The translations under genes and the position numbers were made by a program. Under the pieces are notes generated by a model that was given only the letters and a program-made list of their open reading frames with translations, did not search any database and was not told the origin of the DNA. From Bacillota bacterium (lineage in GTDB: Bacteria; Bacillota; Clostridia; Acetivibrionales; DTU013): a stretch of DNA of 64,000 bases. The stretch is taken from the NCBI GenBank assembly GCA_023399355.1, contig JAEWQC010000135.1, forward strand, positions 26,372-90,371. Direction: 5' to 3'. Positions 26,149-34,289 of the stretch are shown piece by piece (the stretch's first letter is position 1; each line of letters starts with the position of its first letter).

Positions 26149-27345
26149 CTAGCTTCCCTCCGGCAGCGACTTTATGTAGTCGAGTAAGTTAAAATATACC
26201 ATATATCCTAACTCTTCTAATTTAGCAGCTATTGAAGATGCAATTTTCATATCGGTAATAGTAATGACTACTGGTAATGAAGAGCTTGCACAAGATGTGA
26301 AATCCGGCTCTGTCACATTGACGTCGAATATTTTTCCAATTTTATCGGCATTAATATCCCATATGGGAAATTTGAACGGTACTTTTGCTGCTTGAAAAAA
26401 CTTCAGCATGGAGCACATATTTCTACCGGCACCGTAAAAAATGACCGGTTTGCCTTTTAGCTTCGTAAATGCAGACCGGATATATGCCCTTTCAGAGGAA
26501 AAAGTAAGCTTACCCGAATCAAACCAGATGGAATTCATTTTTACACTTCTATCAAAAACTGCCATTTGATCAGAACTATAATGCCTGCCAAGAAATTCTC
26601 TCACTCTTTTAAAATAACCGAAATTAATCATATTGGTTTCCCATGGCAGCATAAACGCCTGAAACAGATTTCCTATATATTTTCTGGTATCGGATGTAAT
26701 CTGAAATGCAACAATGTTGTACAGTGGATCGTCATCCTGCCGAAAAAGATACTCCGCCTGTGGCAAAAGCTTCTCCGCCACGACCGAACACATGAGGATA
26801 CGCGGGGCAAATCCCGACAATGCATCATTTATTGCATATAAGGAAGTATCATGCAGAACCACGATAGCACCATCCTTTAAATACGGCAAGGCGCATAAAA
26901 AGTTTATCGACTCGATGGGATGCTGGTGCGAGGTATCAATGACTACAAAATCAAATGTTTTTCCCATGTCTTCAATTACCTCTGAGAGGTCTTTCCCCAT
27001 AATCAGGTTCCATTCATTTAATGGTCCATCTGAAAACGTATTCCAAACATCAAAGCCTACCGACTGAGATTTGTCAATCCAGCAAACATCGGCACAGTCT
27101 ATGCTCGTCAAAGAAGAATCCGGCATATCACTGATTGCGTTAAGGATATTTACGCTTCCTCCTCCGGAACAAACGCCTATTTCCAGGATATGTTGAGGCT
27201 CGTACCAGCGAATCAGCCCATTGATGAATTTACGCTCAACTGTAACCATTTCGCTGTGGAGATTCAGATAATCAATTTTTTCATAATGGGAAATGTCGTA
27301 TTTATCTGGTACAATCGGAAGTGTGTTTATCAAATCGTGTTTCAT
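26149..27345 (-). CDS. class I SAM methyltransferase with C-terminal Rossmann module
   Basis: 398 residues. A Methyltransf_24-type domain at about 45-200 has the SAM loop ILEIGVCSGGGSVNIL, then SIDCADV, FVVIDTSHQHPIESI and AIVVLHDTSLY. Residues about 295-390 are the Rossmann-like module seen in four other genes of this island (PVIFYGAGRNMCSML), here at the C-terminus. It probably methylates a sugar of the surface or flagellar glycan. The gene is alone on its strand. Its upstream region has a plausible vegetative promoter (TTTACG, 17 bases, TGATAA). Confidence 0.75.
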   Translation of the reverse strand: MKHDLINTLPIVPDKYDISHYEKIDYLNLHSEMVTVERKFINGLIRWYEPQHILEIGVCSGGGSVNILNAISDMPDSSLTSIDCADVCWIDKSQSVGFDVWNTFSDGPLNEWNLIMGKDLSEVIEDMGKTFDFVVIDTSHQHPIESINFLCALPYLKDGAIVVLHDTSLYAINDALSGFAPRILMCSVVAEKLLPQAEYLFRQDDDPLYNIVAFQITSDTRKYIGNLFQAFMLPWETNMINFGYFKRVREFLGRHYSSDQMAVFDRSVKMNSIWFDSGKLTFSSERAYIRSAFTKLKGKPVIFYGAGRNMCSMLKFFQAAKVPFKFPIWDINADKIGKIFDVNVTEPDFTSCASSSLPVVITITDMKIASSIAAKLEELGYMVYFNLLDYIKSLPEGS

Positions 27346-27504
27346 TTTTTCTACTTACCTTTTTTTAAATTTTTACTGTGTAAAAATTATTTTATCATAT
27401 TCACATAGATCATCCGTAAATATTAGCTATTAGTTAAATTATTTGATGTTTACCCCAGAACTAATGAACAAAACCCATAAATCTACTTTATTCATCTACG
27501 GGGT

Positions 27505-28536
27505 TTATATTGTATACATTCGCAGACACATTCCCAAATTTTTCATCGGCGGGCCCGTCCCCTTCAAGGCTGATTCTGCTTGATTCAATTTAAATGAAGT
27601 TTCTTTTGGAGTTGTAACCAGTTCTGTCACTTTCCTCAAAACTTCATCGGATGAATTCGTTCCCTGTAATGCAAATTCTGTCTGATCCAACTCCAATGCC
27701 GCCCCTGTGGAGGTTGTCTCCGTTTCTGTCTGATCCAATTCCAATGCCGCCCCTGTAGAGGTTGTCTCCGCTTCTGTCTGATCCAATTCCAATGCCGCCC
27801 CTGTAAGACCATGCGTTTTTTTTGTTGGTATAGTTTCTACACTATATTGAATTTTAATTGTCACATCCCCGTTGCGCCAGCCCATGGCAGGATTCTCGTT
27901 CAGATTGCCGGAAAAGCTTATTGAAAATGAATTATCCTCAGTGCCAGTTTTTAAAGAAGCTATTGGTATAGATACCTGGCTATCACGTTCTTCATCCGTT
28001 AAAACAACAGGTGGGATATCGTCCCGTCCAAAATTTATAACCAGGTAGATAGCTTTCAAATCTGATTTGCTTTCCATATCAAATGGCCGCGTCAATGCTT
28101 TAAAATCCTTTTTATTGGCAAAAATAACCTTCATGTCGGTAAAAGTAAATTGAACATCTGTACTACCCAGGTTTTCAATTTTGTATATATCTGAATATAT
28201 TTGTCCCTTTCCATTTAATTCATAAGGGTCAATTGTAATGGAAACCGTTAACGGCAGGACAACATCCAACAAATCAGAATCATATTCTATGGCACTTTCG
28301 CTTGTGCTCCCGCTTATGGCACTTTCACTTGTGCCCTCGCTTATGGCACTTTCGCTTGTGCTCCCGCTTATGGCACTTTCGCTTGTGCCCTCGCTTATGG
28401 CACTTTCACTTGTGTTTTTATCTATAGAACCGGCACTTTCTGCCACGTAGGTTTCTTCTGCAAGGGTGGGTAAAGCTGAAAACAAAAAAAAGATTGAGAT
28501 CATAGCTATACTCAATACTTTTAAACTCTTTTTCAT
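27505..28536 (-). CDS. secreted repeat-containing surface protein
   Basis: 343 residues. A signal peptide ends at about residue 26 (LPTLA). Residues 42-84 are five copies of a 9-residue repeat (TSESAISEG/TSESAISGS). Residues about 88-235 are a beta domain shared with the Ig-like surface protein (LPLTVSITIDPYELNGKGQ, YKIENLGSTDVQFTF, WRNGDVTIKI). Residues 245-292 are three 16-residue repeats beginning TGAALELDQTE. The C-terminus is a polar tail. There is no wall anchor motif. It is probably an exported matrix or pilus-like subunit; the function of the shared domain is unknown to me. Confidence 0.75.
   Translation of the reverse strand: MKKSLKVLSIAMISIFFLFSALPTLAEETYVAESAGSIDKNTSESAISEGTSESAISGSTSESAISEGTSESAISGSTSESAIEYDSDLLDVVLPLTVSITIDPYELNGKGQIYSDIYKIENLGSTDVQFTFTDMKVIFANKKDFKALTRPFDMESKSDLKAIYLVINFGRDDIPPVVLTDEERDSQVSIPIASLKTGTEDNSFSISFSGNLNENPAMGWRNGDVTIKIQYSVETIPTKKTHGLTGAALELDQTEAETTSTGAALELDQTETETTSTGAALELDQTEFALQGTNSSDEVLRKVTELVTTPKETSFKLNQAESALKGTGPPMKNLGMCLRMYTI
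27661..27804. repeat. three 48-base coding repeats
   Basis: Tandem in-frame units encode TGAALELDQTE followed by a variable ETTS-like spacer. Near-identity at DNA level points to recent duplication. Confidence 0.85.
28285..28413. repeat. five 27-base coding repeats
   Basis: Tandem in-frame units alternate TSESAISEG and TSESAISGS directly after the signal peptide region. The alternating pattern suggests that a 54-base pair of units was duplicated. Unit number is likely to vary between strains. Confidence 0.85.
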
Positions 28537-28675
28537 TTTACCCTCCCCCTTGTTTTTTCATTATGCGCTCCGACAAGCCTTTCGCACCTATTATAACGTA
28601 ACCCTATCTAGATTTATATAAAGTTAGCAATCTATAGCCTTTTGCACCTTACCTACTTGAAAGCATCAAGATAAG

Positions 28676-29392
28676 CTAGATTCCCAGTATCTGCCGACTT
28701 TCAATAGCTTCATACAACGCACGGAAGATATAGTAGTCAGCAGGGGCCGTAATTTTTATGTTGTTGGGCGGGCTATTTATTATGTGCATCTCTATTCCAT
28801 AGAGACCAAGCAAATGAGAGGAATCTATTGTCAGCAATCCATCCCTTCTTGACCGTTGATATAAATCCCATATCATCCCATAGTAGAACGACTGGGGGGC
28901 TTTTGCCGTATACATATTGCTGCGATTTGGAACAGCATCAACAAATTCACCGTTTTTGCTGCTTAGTATGCTTTCTGTTGCCGGTTCTGCCGTAATTGCC
29001 GTGCCGCATTCCTTAACCATGGCGATGTTTGCTGAAATCAGATCCTCTGTAATCAATGGCCTCACCCCATCATGAATTAAAACAATATCCTCTGCTTTAC
29101 AGACGTTTTCCAAAGCTTTCAGTCCATTATATATGGATTCATGGCCGGTTTTGCCTCCCGGTACTATCTGTGTTACCTTTTTGATATCATAATGTTCCAG
29201 AAGTCTTTTTAGTTCATTAATCCAGCTTTCAAGACAAACAACAACAATGTTGTCAATTTCCTTATGATTCTCAAAGTGATCCAATGTATACGAAATGATT
29301 GGTTTTCCGTGGAGTTCAAGAAACTGTTTTGGTTTGGAACGGGTATTCATTCTTTGCCCTGTCCCTCCTGCAAATATAAGGGCTGTATTCAT
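28676..29392 (-). CDS. IspD/TarI-family cytidylyltransferase
   Basis: 238 residues. The CTP-binding loop is FAGGTGQRMNTRSKPKQFLEL at 7-27. QIVPGGKTGHESIYNGL, VLIHDGVRPLI and NIKITAPADYYI are also family marks. The loop form (GGTGQRM) and the PPNNIKIT segment favour TarI-type ribitol- or polyol-phosphate cytidylyltransferases over housekeeping IspD, though both share the fold. The position in a glycan island and a SigD-like promoter 54 bases upstream argue for a CDP-activated polyol for a surface or flagellar polymer. A TagB-like transferase is encoded 10 kb away. The substrate is not proven. Confidence 0.8.
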   Translation of the reverse strand: MNTALIFAGGTGQRMNTRSKPKQFLELHGKPIISYTLDHFENHKEIDNIVVVCLESWINELKRLLEHYDIKKVTQIVPGGKTGHESIYNGLKALENVCKAEDIVLIHDGVRPLITEDLISANIAMVKECGTAITAEPATESILSSKNGEFVDAVPNRSNMYTAKAPQSFYYGMIWDLYQRSRRDGLLTIDSSHLLGLYGIEMHIINSPPNNIKITAPADYYIFRALYEAIESRQILGI

Positions 29393-29445
29393 ATCGTTCC
29401 TCCTGCTTCAGTATTCTAGCTATGGCAAAAAAACCTCCATTAATA

Positions 29446-29472
29446 ATATCGAACTAAAATGATAAAACTTAA
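29446..29472 (-). promoter_or_regulatory. SigD-like promoter of the IspD/TarI-like gene
   Basis: On the minus strand: TTAA, 16 bases, TCGATAT. The spacing is the same as in the hag promoter, and the flanks are shared with the site at 22072-22098. Confidence 0.55.
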
Positions 29473-29686
29473 CTCTTTATTTGTCAAAAACAATCATTGG
29501 AAGATAAGTTTAATCTTGCATCAAGTTAATCCTTCCCACAGAGATTCTGCCATAAATAGTACTAAAGATCTATGGTTTTCCAATACAATCCATGTTATAA
29601 TGATGTTGGGATTTTATAATTCTATTTGATTGGTTTTGTCGAAGAACGCCGTAAGGAGTACAAACGTTGAAAGAAGGAGGATTGCG

Positions 29687-30625
29687 TTGACAAACAGCAT
29701 TTATGGAATCAACAGCATAAATGGTGCAAGCAGCATCAATAGCATTTATGGTGTCAACAGCTATAAAAACTATCTGTTGAGCATTGCGAGCCGTCAGGCA
29801 AATCAGGTTTCAAGTCTTCTGAACGCCGCCGTTACAAATGCCGGGCTCTCAAGCGGTACCCAGTCGGAATCCTCTTATCTGAGTCAGTTAAACCAGTCCA
29901 TTTATTCTGCGTATTTGGCAAAATCCACGTTTTCATTGAACAACAAGATTGCTGTAACCAATGATAGTAAGGTAATATCAGCTACAGCTCAATGGAATGC
30001 TTCAGAGAAGTCCTACTCGATGAAGGTCTCAAACCTGGCAGCTGTACAGGTCAATACGGGATCCTCCTTTGCTGCAAATGATAAATCGGTTATCGGAGCG
30101 GGCATGAATCTTTTTAAAATTAAGAGTGGAACTACTGAGAGAAACATTTCACTTGTGATCAACAGCACTGATACAAATAAGACGGCTTTTGCAAAACTTG
30201 CATCCGCCATCAACAAATCGGATGCCGGCGTGAAAGCCAGCGTTGCAACCGGCTCGGACAACCGCCTCTATTTTTCGCTTGAATCTTCCAAAACAGGATC
30301 AAAGAACGCCTTCTCATTGACTGATCTGCAAGGAAATGCAATTTCTGCAACAGGCACCGGAACTGTGAAGAATAAAGCACAGGACGCAGTTTATTCAATA
30401 GATGGCAAGCAGGTTGTTTCTTCTTCAAATACAATAAACCTCGATAACGGCAAGGTTCTGGCTACGCTTAAAAAAGCCGGTGACACCGAAGTCTCACTGA
30501 ATGTCGTTTCGGATACGGAAAACAGCAGTTTGCCGGATTACTACACCTATATCAACGAAATGCTCTCTTCCGGAAATTACGGTTCAAATTTGATCAGAGG
30601 ATCCATGGTTGATATGCTTCTATAA
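29687..30625 (+). CDS. FliD-like Flagellin_IN-domain protein without coiled-coil ends
   Basis: 312 residues from a TTG at 29687 with AAGGAGG seven bases upstream. An ATG-less extension to 29630 has no ribosome site. The N-terminus is a Ser/Ile/Asn/Tyr-rich stretch of quasi-repeats (NSIYGINSINGASS). Residues about 100-200 match the FliD/flagellin hook IN segment (FKIKSGTTERNISLVI, ASAINKSDAGVKASV, NRLYFSLESSKTGSKNAF). The coiled-coil N- and C-termini needed for cap assembly are missing. It meets the fliT-like gene stop to stop with no gap. A vegetative-type TATAAT box is present at about 29600. It may be a flagellum-associated accessory or adhesin-like protein. Confidence 0.65.
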   Translation: MTNSIYGINSINGASSINSIYGVNSYKNYLLSIASRQANQVSSLLNAAVTNAGLSSGTQSESSYLSQLNQSIYSAYLAKSTFSLNNKIAVTNDSKVISATAQWNASEKSYSMKVSNLAAVQVNTGSSFAANDKSVIGAGMNLFKIKSGTTERNISLVINSTDTNKTAFAKLASAINKSDAGVKASVATGSDNRLYFSLESSKTGSKNAFSLTDLQGNAISATGTGTVKNKAQDAVYSIDGKQVVSSSNTINLDNGKVLATLKKAGDTEVSLNVVSDTENSSLPDYYTYINEMLSSGNYGSNLIRGSMVDMLL

Positions 30626-31111
30626 TTATTTCTTTTTATCAACAAAATAGGAGGGTAAACTGACAGGCCCGGGTGAATAGGCTTTGTTAACTTTTTTCCC
30701 CTGGTTTATCTTTTTAATTTCTCCGCCAAGCTCATTCAGAAGTTCTTTGCTTTTGCTGCTGTTCAGCTTCTCTATCTCACTTATTTTTTTTATCAACCCC
30801 AGTATCTCGGTGGTAATCCCCTTTAATTGAGCTGCTGCAGGATATGTTGAAACATCAAGCTCCTCCAGGCTGTTCACTCCGGCTGTTGATTTAAGCCTTC
30901 CCATATATACGCTGAATTCTTCGTCCAGCTTATCGATCGCATCAATCCTTATTTGCTTCTCATCAATCAACTTCTGCAGAACAGGCAGAGTATCCGATTT
31001 GATAACGCCCGCCTGAGCTTGTGTCAGATCGGACATTTCTATCAGAAGCTTCTGCTTGTTCTTTAGGTTCTCAATCATTCTATCAAAATATTTCTCTATC
31101 GAAGTATTCAT
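30626..31111 (-). CDS. fliT: FliT-like flagellar chaperone
   Basis: 161 residues, mostly helical, with the FliT/FlgN layout: a long amphipathic helix pair (EKYFDRMIENLKNKQKLL), an Ala/Gln-rich segment and a basic C-terminal tail. It follows fliS by 8 bases, the standard place for fliT, whose product guards FliD before export. Sequence conservation in this family is low, so the call rests on length, helix pattern and position. Confidence 0.7.
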   Translation of the reverse strand: MNTSIEKYFDRMIENLKNKQKLLIEMSDLTQAQAGVIKSDTLPVLQKLIDEKQIRIDAIDKLDEEFSVYMGRLKSTAGVNSLEELDVSTYPAAAQLKGITTEILGLIKKISEIEKLNSSKSKELLNELGGEIKKINQGKKVNKAYSPGPVSLPSYFVDKKK

Positions 31112-31119
31112 AAGCTCCT

Positions 31120-31521
31120 TTATTTAGCGATTTGCTCCAGTTTGGGCTGCTGTTTGGCAATCTTCATTGCCTGGGCCCAGGTGTCACGCAAGTCCCTGGC
31201 AAGTCCGAGGATTTCTTCCAGTATTTCCGCATCTTTTTGCATGTTGGCCTCAACCAGTCTCCGATGCATGTATTCATACAACATAGCCAGTCCGGCGGAT
31301 AATTCATATTGCATATCCAGGGTGGCCTGGAATTCTGTAATAATGTCTTCTGCTCTGACTATACTTTCGTGAGCTTTTTGGACATCCTTGTCCTCTATTG
31401 CTTTCTGGGCCTGCATGATGAATCTGACCAATCCGTTGAAAAGCATCAGTGTCAGTTCCTCAGGGCTTGCAGTAAAGATTGAGCTTTCTTTATAGGTATT
31501 GTGTGCTTGTGCCGTTACCAT
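31120..31521 (-). CDS. fliS: flagellin chaperone FliS
   Basis: 133 residues with the FliS pattern: an N-terminal YKESSIFTASPEELTLMLFNG, then LVRFIMQAQKAIEDKD, AMLYEYMHRRLVEANMQKD and EILGLARDLRDTWAQAM. FliS binds the C-terminus of flagellin in the cytoplasm and prevents premature polymerisation. It sits between fliD and fliT in the flaG operon. Length and motifs are typical. Confidence 0.95.
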   Translation of the reverse strand: MVTAQAHNTYKESSIFTASPEELTLMLFNGLVRFIMQAQKAIEDKDVQKAHESIVRAEDIITEFQATLDMQYELSAGLAMLYEYMHRRLVEANMQKDAEILEEILGLARDLRDTWAQAMKIAKQQPKLEQIAK

Positions 31522-31571
31522 ATATTCTCCTCTTAACGCTATACTTGGCTAACTATTTCATTATGACTTGT

Positions 31572-33782
31572 TTATTGGAATTGCTGTGTAAGCCAGCTGC
31601 TCTGCGAATTCATATTGTTAATAAGAGTCTCTAATTGCGCGAACTGGGAATAATAGCTGTTCTCCTTATCAGACAACTGCTGATTCAATTTATCGATCTT
31701 ATCATCATAGTCCGTTATCTGATTATAAAGAGTATTATTATACAGAGACCTGTCTCCTGTCATCCCTGCCTTTTCAAGCAGAGCTCCCCTTTGTCCATTT
31801 ATAGTCGTGGTTCGGATATTATCCTGAAGAATGTCCGATAGTCTGTTGATAAGTCCTGATTCCTCGAAACGCTCCGATCTCTTTGCCGAATCCGCAGCTG
31901 CTTCATTATAGCTGACATCCGAAGTATTGGTAAATAAGGAAATGACCTGGTCGGGATTCTCAGTTAATGCATTTTTCAACTTTTCGTCGTCGATGTAAAG
32001 TTTTCCTTTATCCATCCATGAACTTGACTTGATCCCTATGGACGAAAGGGTCACTCCCGAACTTCCGGCAGCTTTCATCAATGCATTCCGCATATTCGTC
32101 GCAATAGACCTGAGTGTTGTATCGCTTGCGAGCAATCCGCTCTTTGCTTTGGCTTCCCAATCTTTGATCTGATCCTCTGTCATGGCTTCTTTCTGTGTAT
32201 CGGTAAGCGGTTCATAATCATAATTGCGTTCTTCCGAGATCATTGTGTTTATTTGATCAAGAAGATCGTTATATTTGGTAACAAAGCCCTTGATCATATC
32301 AACTGCCTTACTCGGGTCGGAACTGACCGAAAGTGTAGTCGCAGCTGCATTGTCTTTCTTGAGATTAATGGTTATGCCGCCGATACTGATGCTGTTGGTT
32401 GAACGTGTCACAACCTGATCGCCATTTGTGCCGTCATTGAATGTCAGGCTTGCATCACGGCCCGCTGCACCGGACGCAGTAAGTGAAAGAGCTCCCAGAA
32501 GCCCCCCGTCGGTTTCAGTTGCAGTGATCGTAGATGTTACGCCTGTTGTCTTTGTTTCAAGCAAGAACTTGTTGTTTGTGCTGTCATAACTCATCCTGAC
32601 ATTTGCAGCGGCATTGGAATTTACAGCTGTTATGATGTTATTCAAAGAGGTTGTCCGGGAATTGAAGTGGAAACTCTGACCGTTTATTTCAAAGTTTATG
32701 TCATTATCGGCACCGTTTACGGAAAGGGGCACGGCAAAATTGTCGCGTATATCGTAAATATTCGCATTCATATTAATTTTATTTGAAAGATTAGTACCGG
32801 ACAATCCCAACGCAGAAAGTCCTTTGCTGTTGGCTGCCGATGCAGAAAGTGCCGTTTTCGCATCAACACTTTCAAGCACAATTGCGTTATTTACATTTTT
32901 AACTTTTATCTTTCCTGAACCGAATCCATTCGAACTGTCATCCACCAATCCCTGTATGGCAGAAACAACGGCATCCGTGTTGGCATAGGCAGTACCTGCG
33001 GGCAGTTCGAATTCTTTTGTTGTTGATCCAAGGGTTATTTTAAATCTGTTGTTGGTTAACGAAGTTGTCAGACCGGAACTCAAGTCTTTCCCGAAGATTG
33101 CATTATAGCCTCCATTAACCGTATCAGCAAGGGAGAGCGTGTTCGTGTTGTTGGTTGCAAAAGTAAGCTTATCCGTATTCGTGCCTACGGTAATCTTGCC
33201 GCTGCCGAATGCAGTATCAATTTTGCTCTGTATGTCATTTCTCAAGTCAGCCAGGTTTGCAGGATGATCTTTTATTGTAATTTGCTTTGTTGTCCCGTTA
33301 AATGTCACCTGGATTTTATTATTGTCAGCATCGGAACTAATCGCATTAATATCCGCTGTAGTCAAAGACCTCCCTGTAATTCCGCCTGCAGCATCCGTTC
33401 CGGTTACTTTAGCAGTCAATGCGGTCACAACATTACTTATAGTGTAATCGCCGACTTTTGCCCCGGAGCCTGCTGAAGCAGAATAATATGCGGAAGTGTC
33501 CGTCCCGTCGTATTTGACCGCAAATGCGCTGTATGCGGAAGCGCTTCTCATATCCGATGTCGATTTCAGGGAATTGAAATAATCGTTGTTAAACCCCTGG
33601 AGCGCACTGGTTATGGATCTGTATTTCTCCTGCTTCCAAAGCAATACCTGCCTGGATTGGGATACCTTGTCCACTTTAGCTTGTTCAACCTGCATCAGGG
33701 ATTTAACCATTCCGTCAACATCCAGTCCTGATAAACCGGTCATTCTTGTAATATTGTTATATGCCGAACTAATATTGCTCAT
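31572..33782 (-). CDS. fliD: flagellar filament cap protein FliD
   Basis: 736 residues, on the long side for FliD. The N-terminal RMTGLSGLDVDGMVKSLMQV and the following LLWKQEKYRSITSALQGFN are the FliD_N coiled-coil signature. The centre carries repeated flagellin-IN-like units (ITAVNSNAAANVRMSYD and others). The FliD_C part (KGFVTKYNDLLDQINTMI, then DDKIDKLNQQLSDKENSYYSQF) closes the protein. FliD caps the growing filament and guides flagellin folding. It starts 4 bases after flaG, and fliS follows. The expanded middle would be surface-exposed on the cap. Confidence 0.95.
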   Translation of the reverse strand: MSNISSAYNNITRMTGLSGLDVDGMVKSLMQVEQAKVDKVSQSRQVLLWKQEKYRSITSALQGFNNDYFNSLKSTSDMRSASAYSAFAVKYDGTDTSAYYSASAGSGAKVGDYTISNVVTALTAKVTGTDAAGGITGRSLTTADINAISSDADNNKIQVTFNGTTKQITIKDHPANLADLRNDIQSKIDTAFGSGKITVGTNTDKLTFATNNTNTLSLADTVNGGYNAIFGKDLSSGLTTSLTNNRFKITLGSTTKEFELPAGTAYANTDAVVSAIQGLVDDSSNGFGSGKIKVKNVNNAIVLESVDAKTALSASAANSKGLSALGLSGTNLSNKINMNANIYDIRDNFAVPLSVNGADNDINFEINGQSFHFNSRTTSLNNIITAVNSNAAANVRMSYDSTNNKFLLETKTTGVTSTITATETDGGLLGALSLTASGAAGRDASLTFNDGTNGDQVVTRSTNSISIGGITINLKKDNAAATTLSVSSDPSKAVDMIKGFVTKYNDLLDQINTMISEERNYDYEPLTDTQKEAMTEDQIKDWEAKAKSGLLASDTTLRSIATNMRNALMKAAGSSGVTLSSIGIKSSSWMDKGKLYIDDEKLKNALTENPDQVISLFTNTSDVSYNEAAADSAKRSERFEESGLINRLSDILQDNIRTTTINGQRGALLEKAGMTGDRSLYNNTLYNQITDYDDKIDKLNQQLSDKENSYYSQFAQLETLINNMNSQSSWLTQQFQ

Positions 33783-33786
33783 TCAA

Positions 33787-34170
33787 TCACCTTCTCTCAT
33801 CAACAATAAGTCCCGCCATCTCCAGCATGTTTGCAACCATATCAAGTATTTTCTTTGGCGGCACTTCCCTTATGACCTCTCCTGTATCATTATCAATCAC
33901 CTTAACCATAATCTCATGCGTCTTTTCATGCACTGAAATCGCTACCCGCCTGTTCGTACCTTCAAGAAGCTTGTTCATCTTGCCTGCAGCTTCAGAGACC
34001 GCTTTTTCATCAACAGGTTTATCCGATTTATCCGTGCCAGTCCGCTGCTGGGGCTGATTATCCGACGCATTTGTCTTTTGTGGGATGGGCGGAAAGCCAT
34101 TTGCCGGTCCTTGATTCCCCGTGCTGCTTTGTATGGCAGCCGCATTGGCATCCATGCCTGAAATTCTCAT
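33787..34170 (-). CDS. flaG: FlaG-family flagellar protein
   Basis: 127 residues from the ATG at 34170 (GGAGGG upstream). The N-terminal 60 residues are disordered and rich in Gln, Asn and Pro. The conserved FlaG core is in the C-terminal half, with ISVHEKTHEIMVKVID and GEVIREVPPKKILDMVANM. FlaG affects filament length in several bacteria. It is the first gene of the flaG-fliD-fliS-fliT operon and has a SigD-type promoter 70 bases upstream. Confidence 0.9.
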   Translation of the reverse strand: MRISGMDANAAAIQSSTGNQGPANGFPPIPQKTNASDNQPQQRTGTDKSDKPVDEKAVSEAAGKMNKLLEGTNRRVAISVHEKTHEIMVKVIDNDTGEVIREVPPKKILDMVANMLEMAGLIVDERR

Positions 34171-34241
34171 ATCAATCCCTCCATGAATTGCAATCCTTTG
34201 TTTACAAATACATAACAATAAAACAATTCTTCCTGAATACT

Positions 34242-34269
34242 ATATCGGTAGGTAACGTAATTTGATTTA
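34242..34269 (-). promoter_or_regulatory. SigD promoter of flaG-fliD-fliS-fliT
   Basis: On the minus strand: TAAA, 17 bases, CCGATAT. It lies about 70 bases before flaG, just past the end of the nucleotide-sugar dehydrogenase gene. The -10 is identical to that of hag. Confidence 0.75.
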
Positions 34270-34289
34270 TATGTTTTTACCGGCAAGTC

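Noticed and set aside
28238..28450. Plus-strand frame with LVLPLMALS repeats
   Set aside because: It is a shadow of the TSESAIS repeats on the other strand.
28537..28675. Possible c-di-GMP or other riboswitch before the repeat-containing surface protein
   Set aside because: GGTGCAAAAGGCT and GGTGCGAAAGGCT look suggestive, but the conserved core of the c-di-GMP-I and -II aptamers could not be matched. It is only a short stem and a TATAAT box.
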